Source of the DNA: Klebsiella sp. RIT-PI-d
GTDB taxonomy: Bacteria > Pseudomonadota > Gammaproteobacteria > Enterobacterales > Enterobacteriaceae
NCBI RefSeq assembly: GCF_001187865.1
Contig: NZ_LGIT01000012.1
Span: 1-64,000, forward strand
Length of the DNA: 64,000 nt
Reading direction: 5' to 3'
Shown here: positions 1-7,612 of the stretch, one piece after another
Layout of the letters: each line of letters starts with the position of its first letter
Position numbering within the stretch: position 1 is the first letter of the stretch
Program-made: the position numbers and the translations under genes
The notes under the pieces: generated by a model
Seen by the model: the letters and a program-made list of their open reading frames with translations, nothing else
What the model was told of the DNA's origin: nothing
Databases searched by the model: none

Positions 1-2366
1 AGAAGCAGGTTGCGCTGGCCAACCGGGTAGCGCTGCTGCAACAGCAGTTTGTTGCCCCGGTCTGTGCGCTGGTGCTGGATGACCCGGTGGGCGTGGTGCA
101 GGAGCTTAACCATGCCCGGCTGGATGTTATCACGGCACTCTCCACGTATACGGGTAAGGCGGAAAACATCCACCAGAAGATGATTTCCGATGCCATTGTG
201 CAGATACGTACCTTCACGGCCCGGCAGATTGAAAATGACCCGACGATAAAGGATTCTGGTACTCCGGGAACATCATATGCCGCCACCCGTGAAAGCCAGG
301 TTGCAATAAAAATCCGTCAGGCGCTGAATCGTATGGAGGAGTATTACGACGAACCCGCACGGGAGAGGTTTGCCGACACCTGGCAGGGAAATGTGGCGTA
401 TTACACGCAACAACAATCTGCCATCTGGCAGGATCTTAACCGCGCTCATGCGTCAGCGCTCTGGCTGGCGGTTCTGAATAACGACTACTCCCCGGAAACC
501 AGCGTGCTCAGCTGGGCCTGCCAGCTGCGCACCCTTGCCGCCTGTCTGCAGGGAGGGCTGGCTGGATATGATACCGGGCAATCTGAAAAGGGTGATGAAC
601 TGCCCCAATGGGCAACCTGGCTGTCTGACCCGTGCAGTCCGCCGCTGATGGCGCTACTGCGCAATAAACGCGATTTTTCCGAAGCCGTCTTTAACGGCAC
701 CCTGACCTATCCGAACCTGAAAGCAGTGCTTAACAGCAAGGAAGCGAGCAACTTCGTTAACAGCAAATATTACCAGCAACGGATGGTCAGCCTGATCAGC
801 GCCATTGGCGGGGCATTCAGCACGCTGGAAAGTACGCTGTCAGAACAGGCAAAACTGGGCGTGACGAGAATATTGCAGGGCGTGGCGTGGGTGGCAGATG
901 GCGGTCCGGCAGTCACCGTATTTTCCGGGGAACTGACGGTGGGGGAGTATCAGCGGTTGCTGAATCACCAGTTGAATGTACATGGAAAACCGGTGCTGAG
1001 CGGCACGGTGAAAGAAAGCGGTCGTACCGTGAACACCTCCCGCACCGGGCGCTGGGTGCAGATTACAGACCCGGTACAGCTTGCCCGCAGAATTCAGGTA
1101 CGGCTGACAGCGCCGCTGAACAATCCGGGGAGACTGTCAGGTATCAGCGGCCTGACGTCCGATGTGGTTGACAGCTCTCTGACTCACGGCGAGATTGCGC
1201 TGAGCGGGGAGGATATGCGCCGTGCTGCGCGCTTTGTGCCGGAGATATCCACCGATCTTCAAAGCGGTGTACTGGGCATAGTGCTGGCGGTGCTACTGGC
1301 GCGGAACACCTTCAGCAATCTTAACGCGCTGAATGCCGCGATGCCGGGAGATGTGTCTGCGGAAATGTCAGTGACGTCCGGGTCACTGATCGTGTTATCA
1401 ACCGGTGTGGAAATTATCGGCCAGAGTGCAGCGGTGCTGAACCTGTTTAACCGGGGCGACCTGTTGATAAGAGGGGCCGGAGTGCTCGGCGGGCTGGCCG
1501 GGATTGTGGACGGGGTGGCGCTGTGGATGAGATTTAAAGATCTAAAACATCAAGGAGATACGGTCGCTGCTAGATTTTATGGACTTGCGTCTACAGTAAC
1601 AATAGCTTCAGGTCTTATAGGTACAGGATTCAGCGCCGCCGGCAATTTTGCCCTGTTCAGCAGTGGCACATTTTTGCTTGGCCCCGTCGGCTGGTGCATT
1701 GCGTTAGGTGTTCTGGCGGTCACATTAATTGCTATCGGTGACCGTTACGTCCGCTCACCGCTGGAGCGCTGGCTGACTCATACCTGCTTCGGCAACATAG
1801 ACGAACGGGATGACGACAAGATCTGCTGGCATAAGGAGAGCCTCACGGAGATGCAGGAGGCCATGACGGCGCTGCATGTTATCTCCAGTGGAATGTCGGC
1901 ACAGCTGCGCGGCGACTGGCTGACAGAGCTGACAAATAACACGGCACTGCTGGGAAACCGGATGGTGGCGGCCAGGGTCCTGCTGGGCGACTGCAGCCCC
2001 ACGGGATCGGACTGGCTGGCGGAACTGATGGCAGTCGGCCGCGGCGGGCGGCAGGTGCTGGCCCGCAGCGGCTCGGCGGCGAAGCTGGCAGGGCTGACGG
2101 CGCCTGAGCCGCAGACGTATGAAAAATCCCCCCTGAAAATCGGCCGTGGCGAGCTGACGCCGGCGGTCATAACCACCGCTGTTTCTGCGACCACTCTGAC
2201 GGAGCGCTGGTCGGGAACGGCAGACACACCGCGCGGCCTGCAGCTGGACGGCGAGTTTCCGCTGAATACGTCACGCTATACAAGGGCAGAGCTGACGGTC
2301 ACCTACTGGCCGGATAAAACCCGGCCCGATGACAGCCTGCAGCTCACCACAACACTGGACAGCTGA
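1..2366 (+). CDS. VasX-like T6SS effector (BTH_I2691 family), 5' end outside window
   Basis: The reading frame is open from the first bases of the window, so the N-terminus is missing; at least 787 residues are present. The opening stretch (ALVLDDPVGVVQELN at about 66-110) is the motif typical of the VasX / BTH_I2691 T6SS effector family. The middle is helical and soluble. From about 1267 to 1740 there are several hydrophobic segments rich in Gly/Ala (about 1267-1305, 1378-1450, 1474-1530, 1579-1740), consistent with a colicin-like pore-forming domain. A soluble tail follows. By family knowledge such proteins are delivered by the type VI apparatus and depolarise target membranes. Two immunity-type genes follow 21 bp downstream, which supports an effector-immunity module. 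A short AT-rich patch (about 1535-1640) with different codon use lies inside the membrane region. Family assignment is by motif and context; pore formation is inference. Confidence 0.78.
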   Translation, partial: KQVALANRVALLQQQFVAPVCALVLDDPVGVVQELNHARLDVITALSTYTGKAENIHQKMISDAIVQIRTFTARQIENDPTIKDSGTPGTSYAATRESQVAIKIRQALNRMEEYYDEPARERFADTWQGNVAYYTQQQSAIWQDLNRAHASALWLAVLNNDYSPETSVLSWACQLRTLAACLQGGLAGYDTGQSEKGDELPQWATWLSDPCSPPLMALLRNKRDFSEAVFNGTLTYPNLKAVLNSKEASNFVNSKYYQQRMVSLISAIGGAFSTLESTLSEQAKLGVTRILQGVAWVADGGPAVTVFSGELTVGEYQRLLNHQLNVHGKPVLSGTVKESGRTVNTSRTGRWVQITDPVQLARRIQVRLTAPLNNPGRLSGISGLTSDVVDSSLTHGEIALSGEDMRRAARFVPEISTDLQSGVLGIVLAVLLARNTFSNLNALNAAMPGDVSAEMSVTSGSLIVLSTGVEIIGQSAAVLNLFNRGDLLIRGAGVLGGLAGIVDGVALWMRFKDLKHQGDTVAARFYGLASTVTIASGLIGTGFSAAGNFALFSSGTFLLGPVGWCIALGVLAVTLIAIGDRYVRSPLERWLTHTCFGNIDERDDDKICWHKESLTEMQEAMTALHVISSGMSAQLRGDWLTELTNNTALLGNRMVAARVLLGDCSPTGSDWLAELMAVGRGGRQVLARSGSAAKLAGLTAPEPQTYEKSPLKIGRGELTPAVITTAVSATTLTERWSGTADTPRGLQLDGEFPLNTSRYTRAELTVTYWPDKTRPDDSLQLTTTLDS

Positions 2367-2387
2367 TCTTATAAGGACATTGCTGAT

Positions 2388-3209
2388 ATGACTTTATTTT
2401 CTTTTGATGAGCCTCAGCCGAAGCTGAACCCGCCGGTCACCTGCTGGCGGGAAGACATGCCCGAGAGCCATGAACCGCAGCTGGTGCCGCCGCAGCTGCG
2501 CTGGCTGACAACGCAGAATGACATTTATCTGGAGGTGCCGCGTTACGGTACGGAGGTTATATGGGGGTGGGTGCTTGCGTGGTCAATTTTTATAGTGGTT
2601 TTTTCCATTGGTTTTGTTATTTCTGGCTTTTCAATGCAGGGGGGAGATGGAGGCTATGACATGATATCTATAACATTGGGCAGCTCATTGATTTTTTTAT
2701 TGATGGCACTTTGGGGCTTCAAAGTTTATTTTGTCGCCCCCTGCAACCAGCCCATCCGCCTGAACCGTAAACGGCAGAGAATCTATCTCTTCGACTACAA
2801 CCGCTCACGTCTGCCGTGGCTGACGTGGCCGGTGACCATCACCTCTTACCGCTGGGCCGATGTGTACGCTGAAATCAGCTTTTCCGGCACGCCGGGGGAC
2901 CGGGGCTACCGCCTGTACGGCGCGGTCTGCACGCCGGGGACGTACAACGTGGAGGCACGCTTTCTGCTGGCCAGAGAGTGGGAAGAACGGCAGCAGCTGA
3001 ACCAAATCTGGAGCTATCTGTGCATCTATATGAAGCACGACTCACACCTGCCCCCGCCGAGACATGCGGTTCCGCCGGACTTCTGGTGCCCGCGTAAGGC
3101 CGACAAATGGCCGGACGAGATGGAGCGGGAGTCCACCACCGCGCCGGAAGCAGAAAACAGGGATGCGGGCATAACGGATATATGGAAGGCCTTACGCGCA
3201 CGCCGCTGA
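2388..3209 (+). CDS. DUF6708-type membrane protein, putative effector immunity, copy 1
   Basis: 273 residues. A soluble N-terminal part (1-60) is followed by two hydrophobic segments (about 62-82 and 95-112), then a conserved basic patch (IRLNRKRQRIYLFDY at about 125) and a soluble C-terminal domain of about 150 residues. Proteins of this build commonly follow VasX-like effectors, and the gene starts 21 bp after the effector stop with AAGGA upstream of the ATG. A role as immunity protein in the inner membrane against the pore-forming effector is inference from position and topology. It is about 80% identical to the next gene except in the membrane segments, which look unrelated. That suggests that specificity lies in the transmembrane part. 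Confidence 0.72.
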   Translation: MTLFSFDEPQPKLNPPVTCWREDMPESHEPQLVPPQLRWLTTQNDIYLEVPRYGTEVIWGWVLAWSIFIVVFSIGFVISGFSMQGGDGGYDMISITLGSSLIFLLMALWGFKVYFVAPCNQPIRLNRKRQRIYLFDYNRSRLPWLTWPVTITSYRWADVYAEISFSGTPGDRGYRLYGAVCTPGTYNVEARFLLAREWEERQQLNQIWSYLCIYMKHDSHLPPPRHAVPPDFWCPRKADKWPDEMERESTTAPEAENRDAGITDIWKALRARR

Positions 3210-3283
3210 GCCTGTTTTTCGTGTTATTTCCGGGAGGATGTCGGTCTGCCCAAACGCCATGACCTTATAAGGACATTGCTGAT

Positions 3284-4090
3284 ATGACTTTATTTTCTTT
3301 TGATGAGCCTCAGCCGAAGCTGAACCCGCCGGTCACCTGCTGGCGGGAAGACATGCCCGAGAGTCATGAACCGCAGCTGGTACCGCCGCAGCTGCGCTGG
3401 CTGACAACGCAGAATGACATTTATCTGGAGGTGCCGCGTTATGGTACGGAGGTTATATGGGGGTGGATGCTTTTTACAGCTATTTTAATGTTTGGAGTTA
3501 TGGTTTTCTTTGTATCATCCTGTTTTGAAATGGGTTTTTATGCTCTTGCCTTTATTAGTGTAATAGCATTTTCATCATTAATGTTAATGGCGCTAAAAAT
3601 GTATTTTATCGCTCCCCGCAACCATCCCATCCGCCTCAACCGTAAACGGCAGAGAATCTATCTCTTCGACTACAACCGCTCACGTCTGCCGTGGCTGACG
3701 TGGCCGGTGACCATCACCTCTTACCGCTGGGCCGATGTGTATGCTGAAATCAGCTTTTCCGGCACGCCGGGAGACCGGGGCTACCGCCTGTACGGTGCGG
3801 TCTGCACGCCGGGAACGTACAACGTGGAGGCACGCTTTCTGCTGGCCAGAGAGTGGGAAGAACGGGAGCAGCTGAACCAAATCTGGAGCTATCTGTGCAT
3901 CTATATGAAACATGACTCACATCTGCCCCCGCCGAGACATGCGGTTCCGCCAAACTTCTGGTGCCCGCGTAAGGCCGATAAATGGCCGGACGAGATGGAG
4001 CGGGAGTCCACCACCGCGCCGGAAGCAGAAAAGATGGATGCGGGCATAATGGACATATGGAAGGCACTGCGTCTGAACCCACCCACATAA
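3284..4090 (+). CDS. DUF6708-type membrane protein, putative effector immunity, copy 2
   Basis: 268 residues, paralogue of the preceding gene. Residues 1-62 are identical and residues from about 109 to near the end are nearly so (CNQP versus RNHP at the start of the shared block). The hydrophobic segments between them (about 63-108) share no obvious similarity and are AT-rich with codons unlike the flanks. The C-terminal seven residues also diverge (RLNPPT instead of ARR). The gene has its own copied ribosome binding region. It could be an orphan immunity gene against a non-self effector variant or a second immunity for the same toxin; the sequence cannot decide. Confidence 0.72.
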   Translation: MTLFSFDEPQPKLNPPVTCWREDMPESHEPQLVPPQLRWLTTQNDIYLEVPRYGTEVIWGWMLFTAILMFGVMVFFVSSCFEMGFYALAFISVIAFSSLMLMALKMYFIAPRNHPIRLNRKRQRIYLFDYNRSRLPWLTWPVTITSYRWADVYAEISFSGTPGDRGYRLYGAVCTPGTYNVEARFLLAREWEEREQLNQIWSYLCIYMKHDSHLPPPRHAVPPNFWCPRKADKWPDEMERESTTAPEAEKMDAGIMDIWKALRLNPPT

Positions 4091-4143
4091 TACAGGTACA
4101 GGCCAGGTTGTCAGCGCTGCGCCTGTGCGCAGCGCCAGACCGG

Positions 4144-4915
<772 letters not shown>

Positions 4916-5053
4916 ATGGTCCAGTGTCTGCGACATAACGTCTTAGCGCGCCTGAAACAGGGTGCGGGCCTGCCGTTTTCCTTTCCGTTGCCCTCTCTAT
5001 TCTCGAAGCCCCTCATTGTAGGGGCTTTTTTTTGCCCAGGCGTCAGGAGATAA
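4916..5053 (+). CDS. pyrL: PyrL, pyrBI operon leader peptide
   Basis: 45 codons starting MVQCLRH and ending CPGVRR, matching the E. coli PyrL leader at both ends. An AGG AGA Arg-Arg pair precedes the TAA, which sits 2 bp before the pyrB ATG. The transcript carries pyrimidine-rich stretches and the leader overlaps the attenuator hairpin. By established E. coli knowledge, at low UTP the polymerase stalls in the U-rich tracts, the ribosome catches up on pyrL and prevents terminator formation. At high UTP, transcription stops before pyrB. The peptide itself has no known function. Confidence 0.95.
   Translation: MVQCLRHNVLARLKQGAGLPFSFPLPSLFSKPLIVGAFFCPGVRR
5006..5033 (+). terminator. pyrBI attenuator
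   Basis: Stem AAGCCCC (5006-5012) / GGGGCTT (5021-5027) with an 8-base loop and a run of eight T, located inside the pyrL reading frame. Confidence 0.95.
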
Positions 5054-5055
5054 AA

Positions 5056-5991
5056 ATGGCTAATCCGTTATTTCAAAGACATATCATTTCCATAAACGAT
5101 CTCAGCCGTGAAGAGCTGGAACTGGTACTGGTCACGGCTGCAAAATTAAAAGCAAATCCACAGCCGGAACTGTTAAAGCATAAGGTGATTGCCAGCTGTT
5201 TCTTTGAAGCGTCAACGCGGACTCGCCTGTCATTTGAGACGGCGATGCATCGCCTGGGCGCCAGCGTGGTCGGTTTCTCCGACAGCGCCAATACGTCGCT
5301 GGGCAAAAAAGGCGAAACGCTGGCGGATACGATCTCTGTAATTAGCACCTATGTTGACGCCATCGTCATGCGTCATCCGCAGGAAGGCGCGGCCCGTCTG
5401 GCAACCGAATTCTCTGGTACGGTGCCCATACTGAATGCGGGTGACGGTGCCAATCAGCATCCGACGCAAACGCTGCTGGACCTGTTTACCATCCAGGAAA
5501 CGCAGGGACGGCTGGAAAATCTGACCATCGCGATGGTGGGGGATTTGAAATACGGCCGCACAGTACATTCACTGGCGCAGGCGCTGGCCAAGTTCAGCGG
5601 CAACCGGTTCTGTTTTATCGCTCCGGATGCGCTGGCAATGCCGCAGTACATCCTCGATATGCTTGATGAAAAAGGGATCGCCTGGAGCGTGCACCACGCG
5701 ATCGACGAGGTAGTGACCGATGTCGATATTCTGTATATGACGCGGGTACAAAAAGAGCGTCTTGATCCCTCAGAGTATGCCAACGTGAAAGCACAGTTTG
5801 TGCTGCGCGCCAGCGACCTTCACGGCGCACGCGACAATATGAAAGTGCTGCATCCGCTGCCGCGTATTGATGAGATCGCCACAGACGTCGACAAAACGCC
5901 GCACGCCTGGTATTTCCAGCAGGCGGGCAACGGTATTTATGCCCGTCAGGCACTGCTGGCTCTGGTTTTGAATCACGATTTCGCACTGTAA
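5056..5991 (+). CDS. pyrB: aspartate carbamoyltransferase catalytic subunit
   Basis: 311 residues, the standard length. It makes carbamoyl-aspartate from carbamoyl phosphate and aspartate, the committed step of pyrimidine synthesis, in a dodecameric complex with PyrI. The carbamoyl-phosphate loop ([10 protein letters not shown] at about residues 51-60), HPTQTLLDL and the C-terminal HPLPR motif are present. The start is set at ATG 5056 (MANPLFQRH), two bases after the pyrL stop and preceded by AGGAGA; an upstream TTG in the same frame lies inside the attenuator and is not credible. It is cotranscribed with pyrI, 10 bp downstream, and regulated by UTP-sensitive attenuation. Confidence 0.98.
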   Translation: MANPLFQRHIISINDLSREELELVLVTAAKLKANPQPELLKHKVIASCFFEASTRTRLSFETAMHRLGASVVGFSDSANTSLGKKGETLADTISVISTYVDAIVMRHPQEGAARLATEFSGTVPILNAGDGANQHPTQTLLDLFTIQETQGRLENLTIAMVGDLKYGRTVHSLAQALAKFSGNRFCFIAPDALAMPQYILDMLDEKGIAWSVHHAIDEVVTDVDILYMTRVQKERLDPSEYANVKAQFVLRASDLHGARDNMKVLHPLPRIDEIATDVDKTPHAWYFQQAGNGIYARQALLALVLNHDFAL

Positions 5992-6001
5992 GGGGAAGGC
6001 C

Positions 6002-6463
6002 ATGACACACGATAATAAATTGCAGGTTGAAGCCATTAAACGCGGTACCGTCATCGATCATATTCCTGCTCAGGTCGGCTTCCGGCTGTTGACGCTGTTT
6101 AAACTGACTGAGACTGAACAGCGGGTTACGGTGGGTCTGAATCTGCCGTCCGGTGCGATGGGCCGCAAAGATATTATTAAAATCGAAAACACCTTTTTGA
6201 CCGATGAACAGGTTGATCAGCTGGCGCTTTACGCCCCGCTGGCGACGGTTAATCGTATTGATGATTATGAAGTGGTAGGAAAATCACACCCGAAGTTACC
6301 TGAACGAATTGATGCCGTATTGATTTGCCCTAACAGCAACTGCATTAGTCACGCGGAACCGGTCAACTCCAGCTTTAGCGTCAAAAAACGTCCCGGCGAT
6401 ATTGCACTAAAATGTAAATATTGTGAGAAAGAATTCTCCCACCAGGTTGTACTGGCAAATTGA
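6002..6463 (+). CDS. pyrI: aspartate carbamoyltransferase regulatory subunit
   Basis: 153 residues, as in E. coli. The N-terminal half is the allosteric nucleotide-binding domain (CTP/UTP inhibition, ATP activation). The C-terminal part holds the four zinc cysteines in ICPNSNC and KCKYC, which bridge to PyrB. It lies 10 bp after pyrB with AAGGGGAAGG upstream as ribosome binding site. Confidence 0.98.
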   Translation: MTHDNKLQVEAIKRGTVIDHIPAQVGFRLLTLFKLTETEQRVTVGLNLPSGAMGRKDIIKIENTFLTDEQVDQLALYAPLATVNRIDDYEVVGKSHPKLPERIDAVLICPNSNCISHAEPVNSSFSVKKRPGDIALKCKYCEKEFSHQVVLAN

Positions 6464-6539
6464 TATTGTTGTTAACAGCAGTCATGCCGGGAAATGGCGT
6501 GGGCTATTGTTAATAAATAATCTATTTTTCAGTCAGATA

Positions 6540-6566
6540 AAGGATCGTCTAATAGCGATCCTTTTT
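6540..6566 (+). terminator. rho-independent terminator after pyrI
   Basis: AAGGATCG (6540-6547) / CGATCCTT (6556-6563) with an 8-base loop, followed by five T. Confidence 0.88.
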
Positions 6567-6608
6567 GTATTTTGCGTACAAGAAATGCCAAATCGGCGCA
6601 CAAACTTG

Positions 6609-6614
6609 TATACT
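6609..6614 (+). promoter_or_regulatory. probable -10 element of the ridA promoter
   Basis: TATACT about 40 bp before the ridA start codon and downstream of the pyrI terminator, so ridA is probably transcribed on its own. No convincing -35 is seen. Confidence 0.5.
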
Positions 6615-6655
6615 GGCACTCCCTAGTTGGCCTTTAAATCACGTCAGGAGAAAGT

Positions 6656-7042
6656 ATGTCTAAAACAATTGCGACGGAAAATGCACCAGCCGCTATCGGC
6701 CCGTATGTTCAGGGCGTCGACCTGGGCAGCATGATCATTACCTCCGGTCAGATCCCGGTTGATCCTAAAACCGGTAGCGTACCGGATGATGTCTCTGCTC
6801 AGGCACGTCAGTCGCTGGAAAATGTACAGGCTATCGTTGAAGCGGCGGGCCTGAAGGTGGGCGATATTGTTAAAACCACCGTTTTCGTCAAAGATCTGAA
6901 CGATTTCGCGACCGTCAACGCAACGTATGAAGCGTTTTTCACCGAGCATAATGCAACGTTTCCGGCACGCTCCTGCGTGGAAGTGGCTCGCCTGCCGAAA
7001 GATGTAAAAATTGAGATCGAAGCTATCGCCGTACGCCGTTAA
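6656..7042 (+). CDS. ridA: 2-iminobutanoate/2-iminopropanoate deaminase RidA
   Basis: 128 residues, YjgF/YER057c/UK114 fold. It hydrolyses reactive enamine/imine intermediates released by PLP dehydratases such as IlvA, protecting PLP enzymes from 2-aminoacrylate. The conserved block FPARSCVEVARLPKD (about 101-115) contains the substrate-binding Arg105, and the GPY and SGQIPVDP motifs are present. AGGAGAAAGT precedes the ATG. Neighbours pyrBI upstream and mgtA downstream match the E. coli order, with one extra gene inserted after ridA. Confidence 0.97.
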   Translation: MSKTIATENAPAAIGPYVQGVDLGSMIITSGQIPVDPKTGSVPDDVSAQARQSLENVQAIVEAAGLKVGDIVKTTVFVKDLNDFATVNATYEAFFTEHNATFPARSCVEVARLPKDVKIEIEAIAVRR

Positions 7043-7052
7043 GTGTCTGCTG

Positions 7053-7079
7053 CGCCGGGTAAGAGACGTTTGCCCGGCG
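7053..7079 (+). terminator. GC-rich hairpin after ridA
   Basis: CGCCGGG (7053-7059) / CCCGGCG (7073-7079) with a 13-base loop. There is no T run, so it may be a REP-like element or a weak terminator. Confidence 0.5.
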
Positions 7080-7107
7080 TGATCAGCCAGAGGGAAAAGG
7101 AGAGATA

Positions 7108-7557
7108 ATGGCAAAGTTACGTTTTAGCGAAGCCGAAATTGCCGACATTCTCCAGCAGTGTAAAAGCGGCATTCCCAATAAAGAAGTGTGTGAAAAATAT
7201 GGTTTCAGCCCCAGCACGCTTCGCCGCTGGCAAGAATTACATGCTGAAGAGATACGCAGCCAGTTAAAAAAAATGGAATCCACGGCTGCGCTGGTTTATC
7301 TCTGTTGTTTTATTATTGCTGCCGTTGTGGGCAGTGTGTTCTCCAAAGCGGCGGCGCTCGTGGTTGCCGTGCCGTTTATTCTCTACTGTCTGTACTATAT
7401 CTGGCGTTTTCGCCAGGTCTCCGCCCGCCATATCGATCGCGGACTCACTTCCGTCGCCCGCTATGGCATGGGGGCCAAAAATGCCTTTTATCAGTTTTGC
7501 TGGCTCCTGATGATCTTCGTGGTCTTCTTCATGGGTTATCTTATTGTCCATCTTTGA
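7108..7557 (+). CDS. HTH-domain membrane protein of unknown function
   Basis: 149 residues with a good ribosome binding site (AAGGAGAG, 5 bp from ATG). Residues 4-48 read as a transposase-type helix-turn-helix of the IS3/IS911 kind (EIADILQQC ... EVCEKYGFSPSTLRRWQ). The rest of a transposase is absent. Instead a short charged linker leads into three hydrophobic segments at about 57-75, 77-97 and 126-148. I do not recognise the protein. The layout resembles membrane-tethered one-component regulators, or a domesticated transposase HTH fused to a membrane anchor. It sits between ridA and the convergent mgtA, where E. coli has no gene. Confidence 0.75.
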   Translation: MAKLRFSEAEIADILQQCKSGIPNKEVCEKYGFSPSTLRRWQELHAEEIRSQLKKMESTAALVYLCCFIIAAVVGSVFSKAAALVVAVPFILYCLYYIWRFRQVSARHIDRGLTSVARYGMGAKNAFYQFCWLLMIFVVFFMGYLIVHL

Positions 7558-7562
7558 CAGCG

Positions 7563-7598
7563 CTATCGGCCCGATCGTCAGTCATATCAGGCCGATAG
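7563..7598. terminator. hairpin between convergent genes
   Basis: CTATCGGCC (7563-7571) / GGCCGATAG (7590-7598), a perfect 9 bp stem between the HTH-membrane gene and the mgtA stop. No strong T run is present; it probably serves both directions. Confidence 0.55.
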
Positions 7599-7612
7599 AG
7601 AACAATCAGAAA

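Larger units (their letters stand above)
2368..4090 (+). repeat. tandem duplication of the immunity-type gene
   Basis: Two direct copies lie at an offset of exactly 896 bp. The copied unit starts 20 bp before each ATG (CTTATAAGGACATTGCTGAT at 2368 and 3264), so each copy carries its own ribosome binding region. The first about 200 bp of each unit (2368-2573 and 3264-3469) are almost identical, as are about 450 bp at the 3' ends. The central about 150 bp are unrelated and AT-rich. Confidence 0.93.

Noticed and set aside
6423-6626. 67-codon frame overlapping the end of pyrI
   Set aside because: It runs through the pyrI terminator and ridA promoter and has no start signals.
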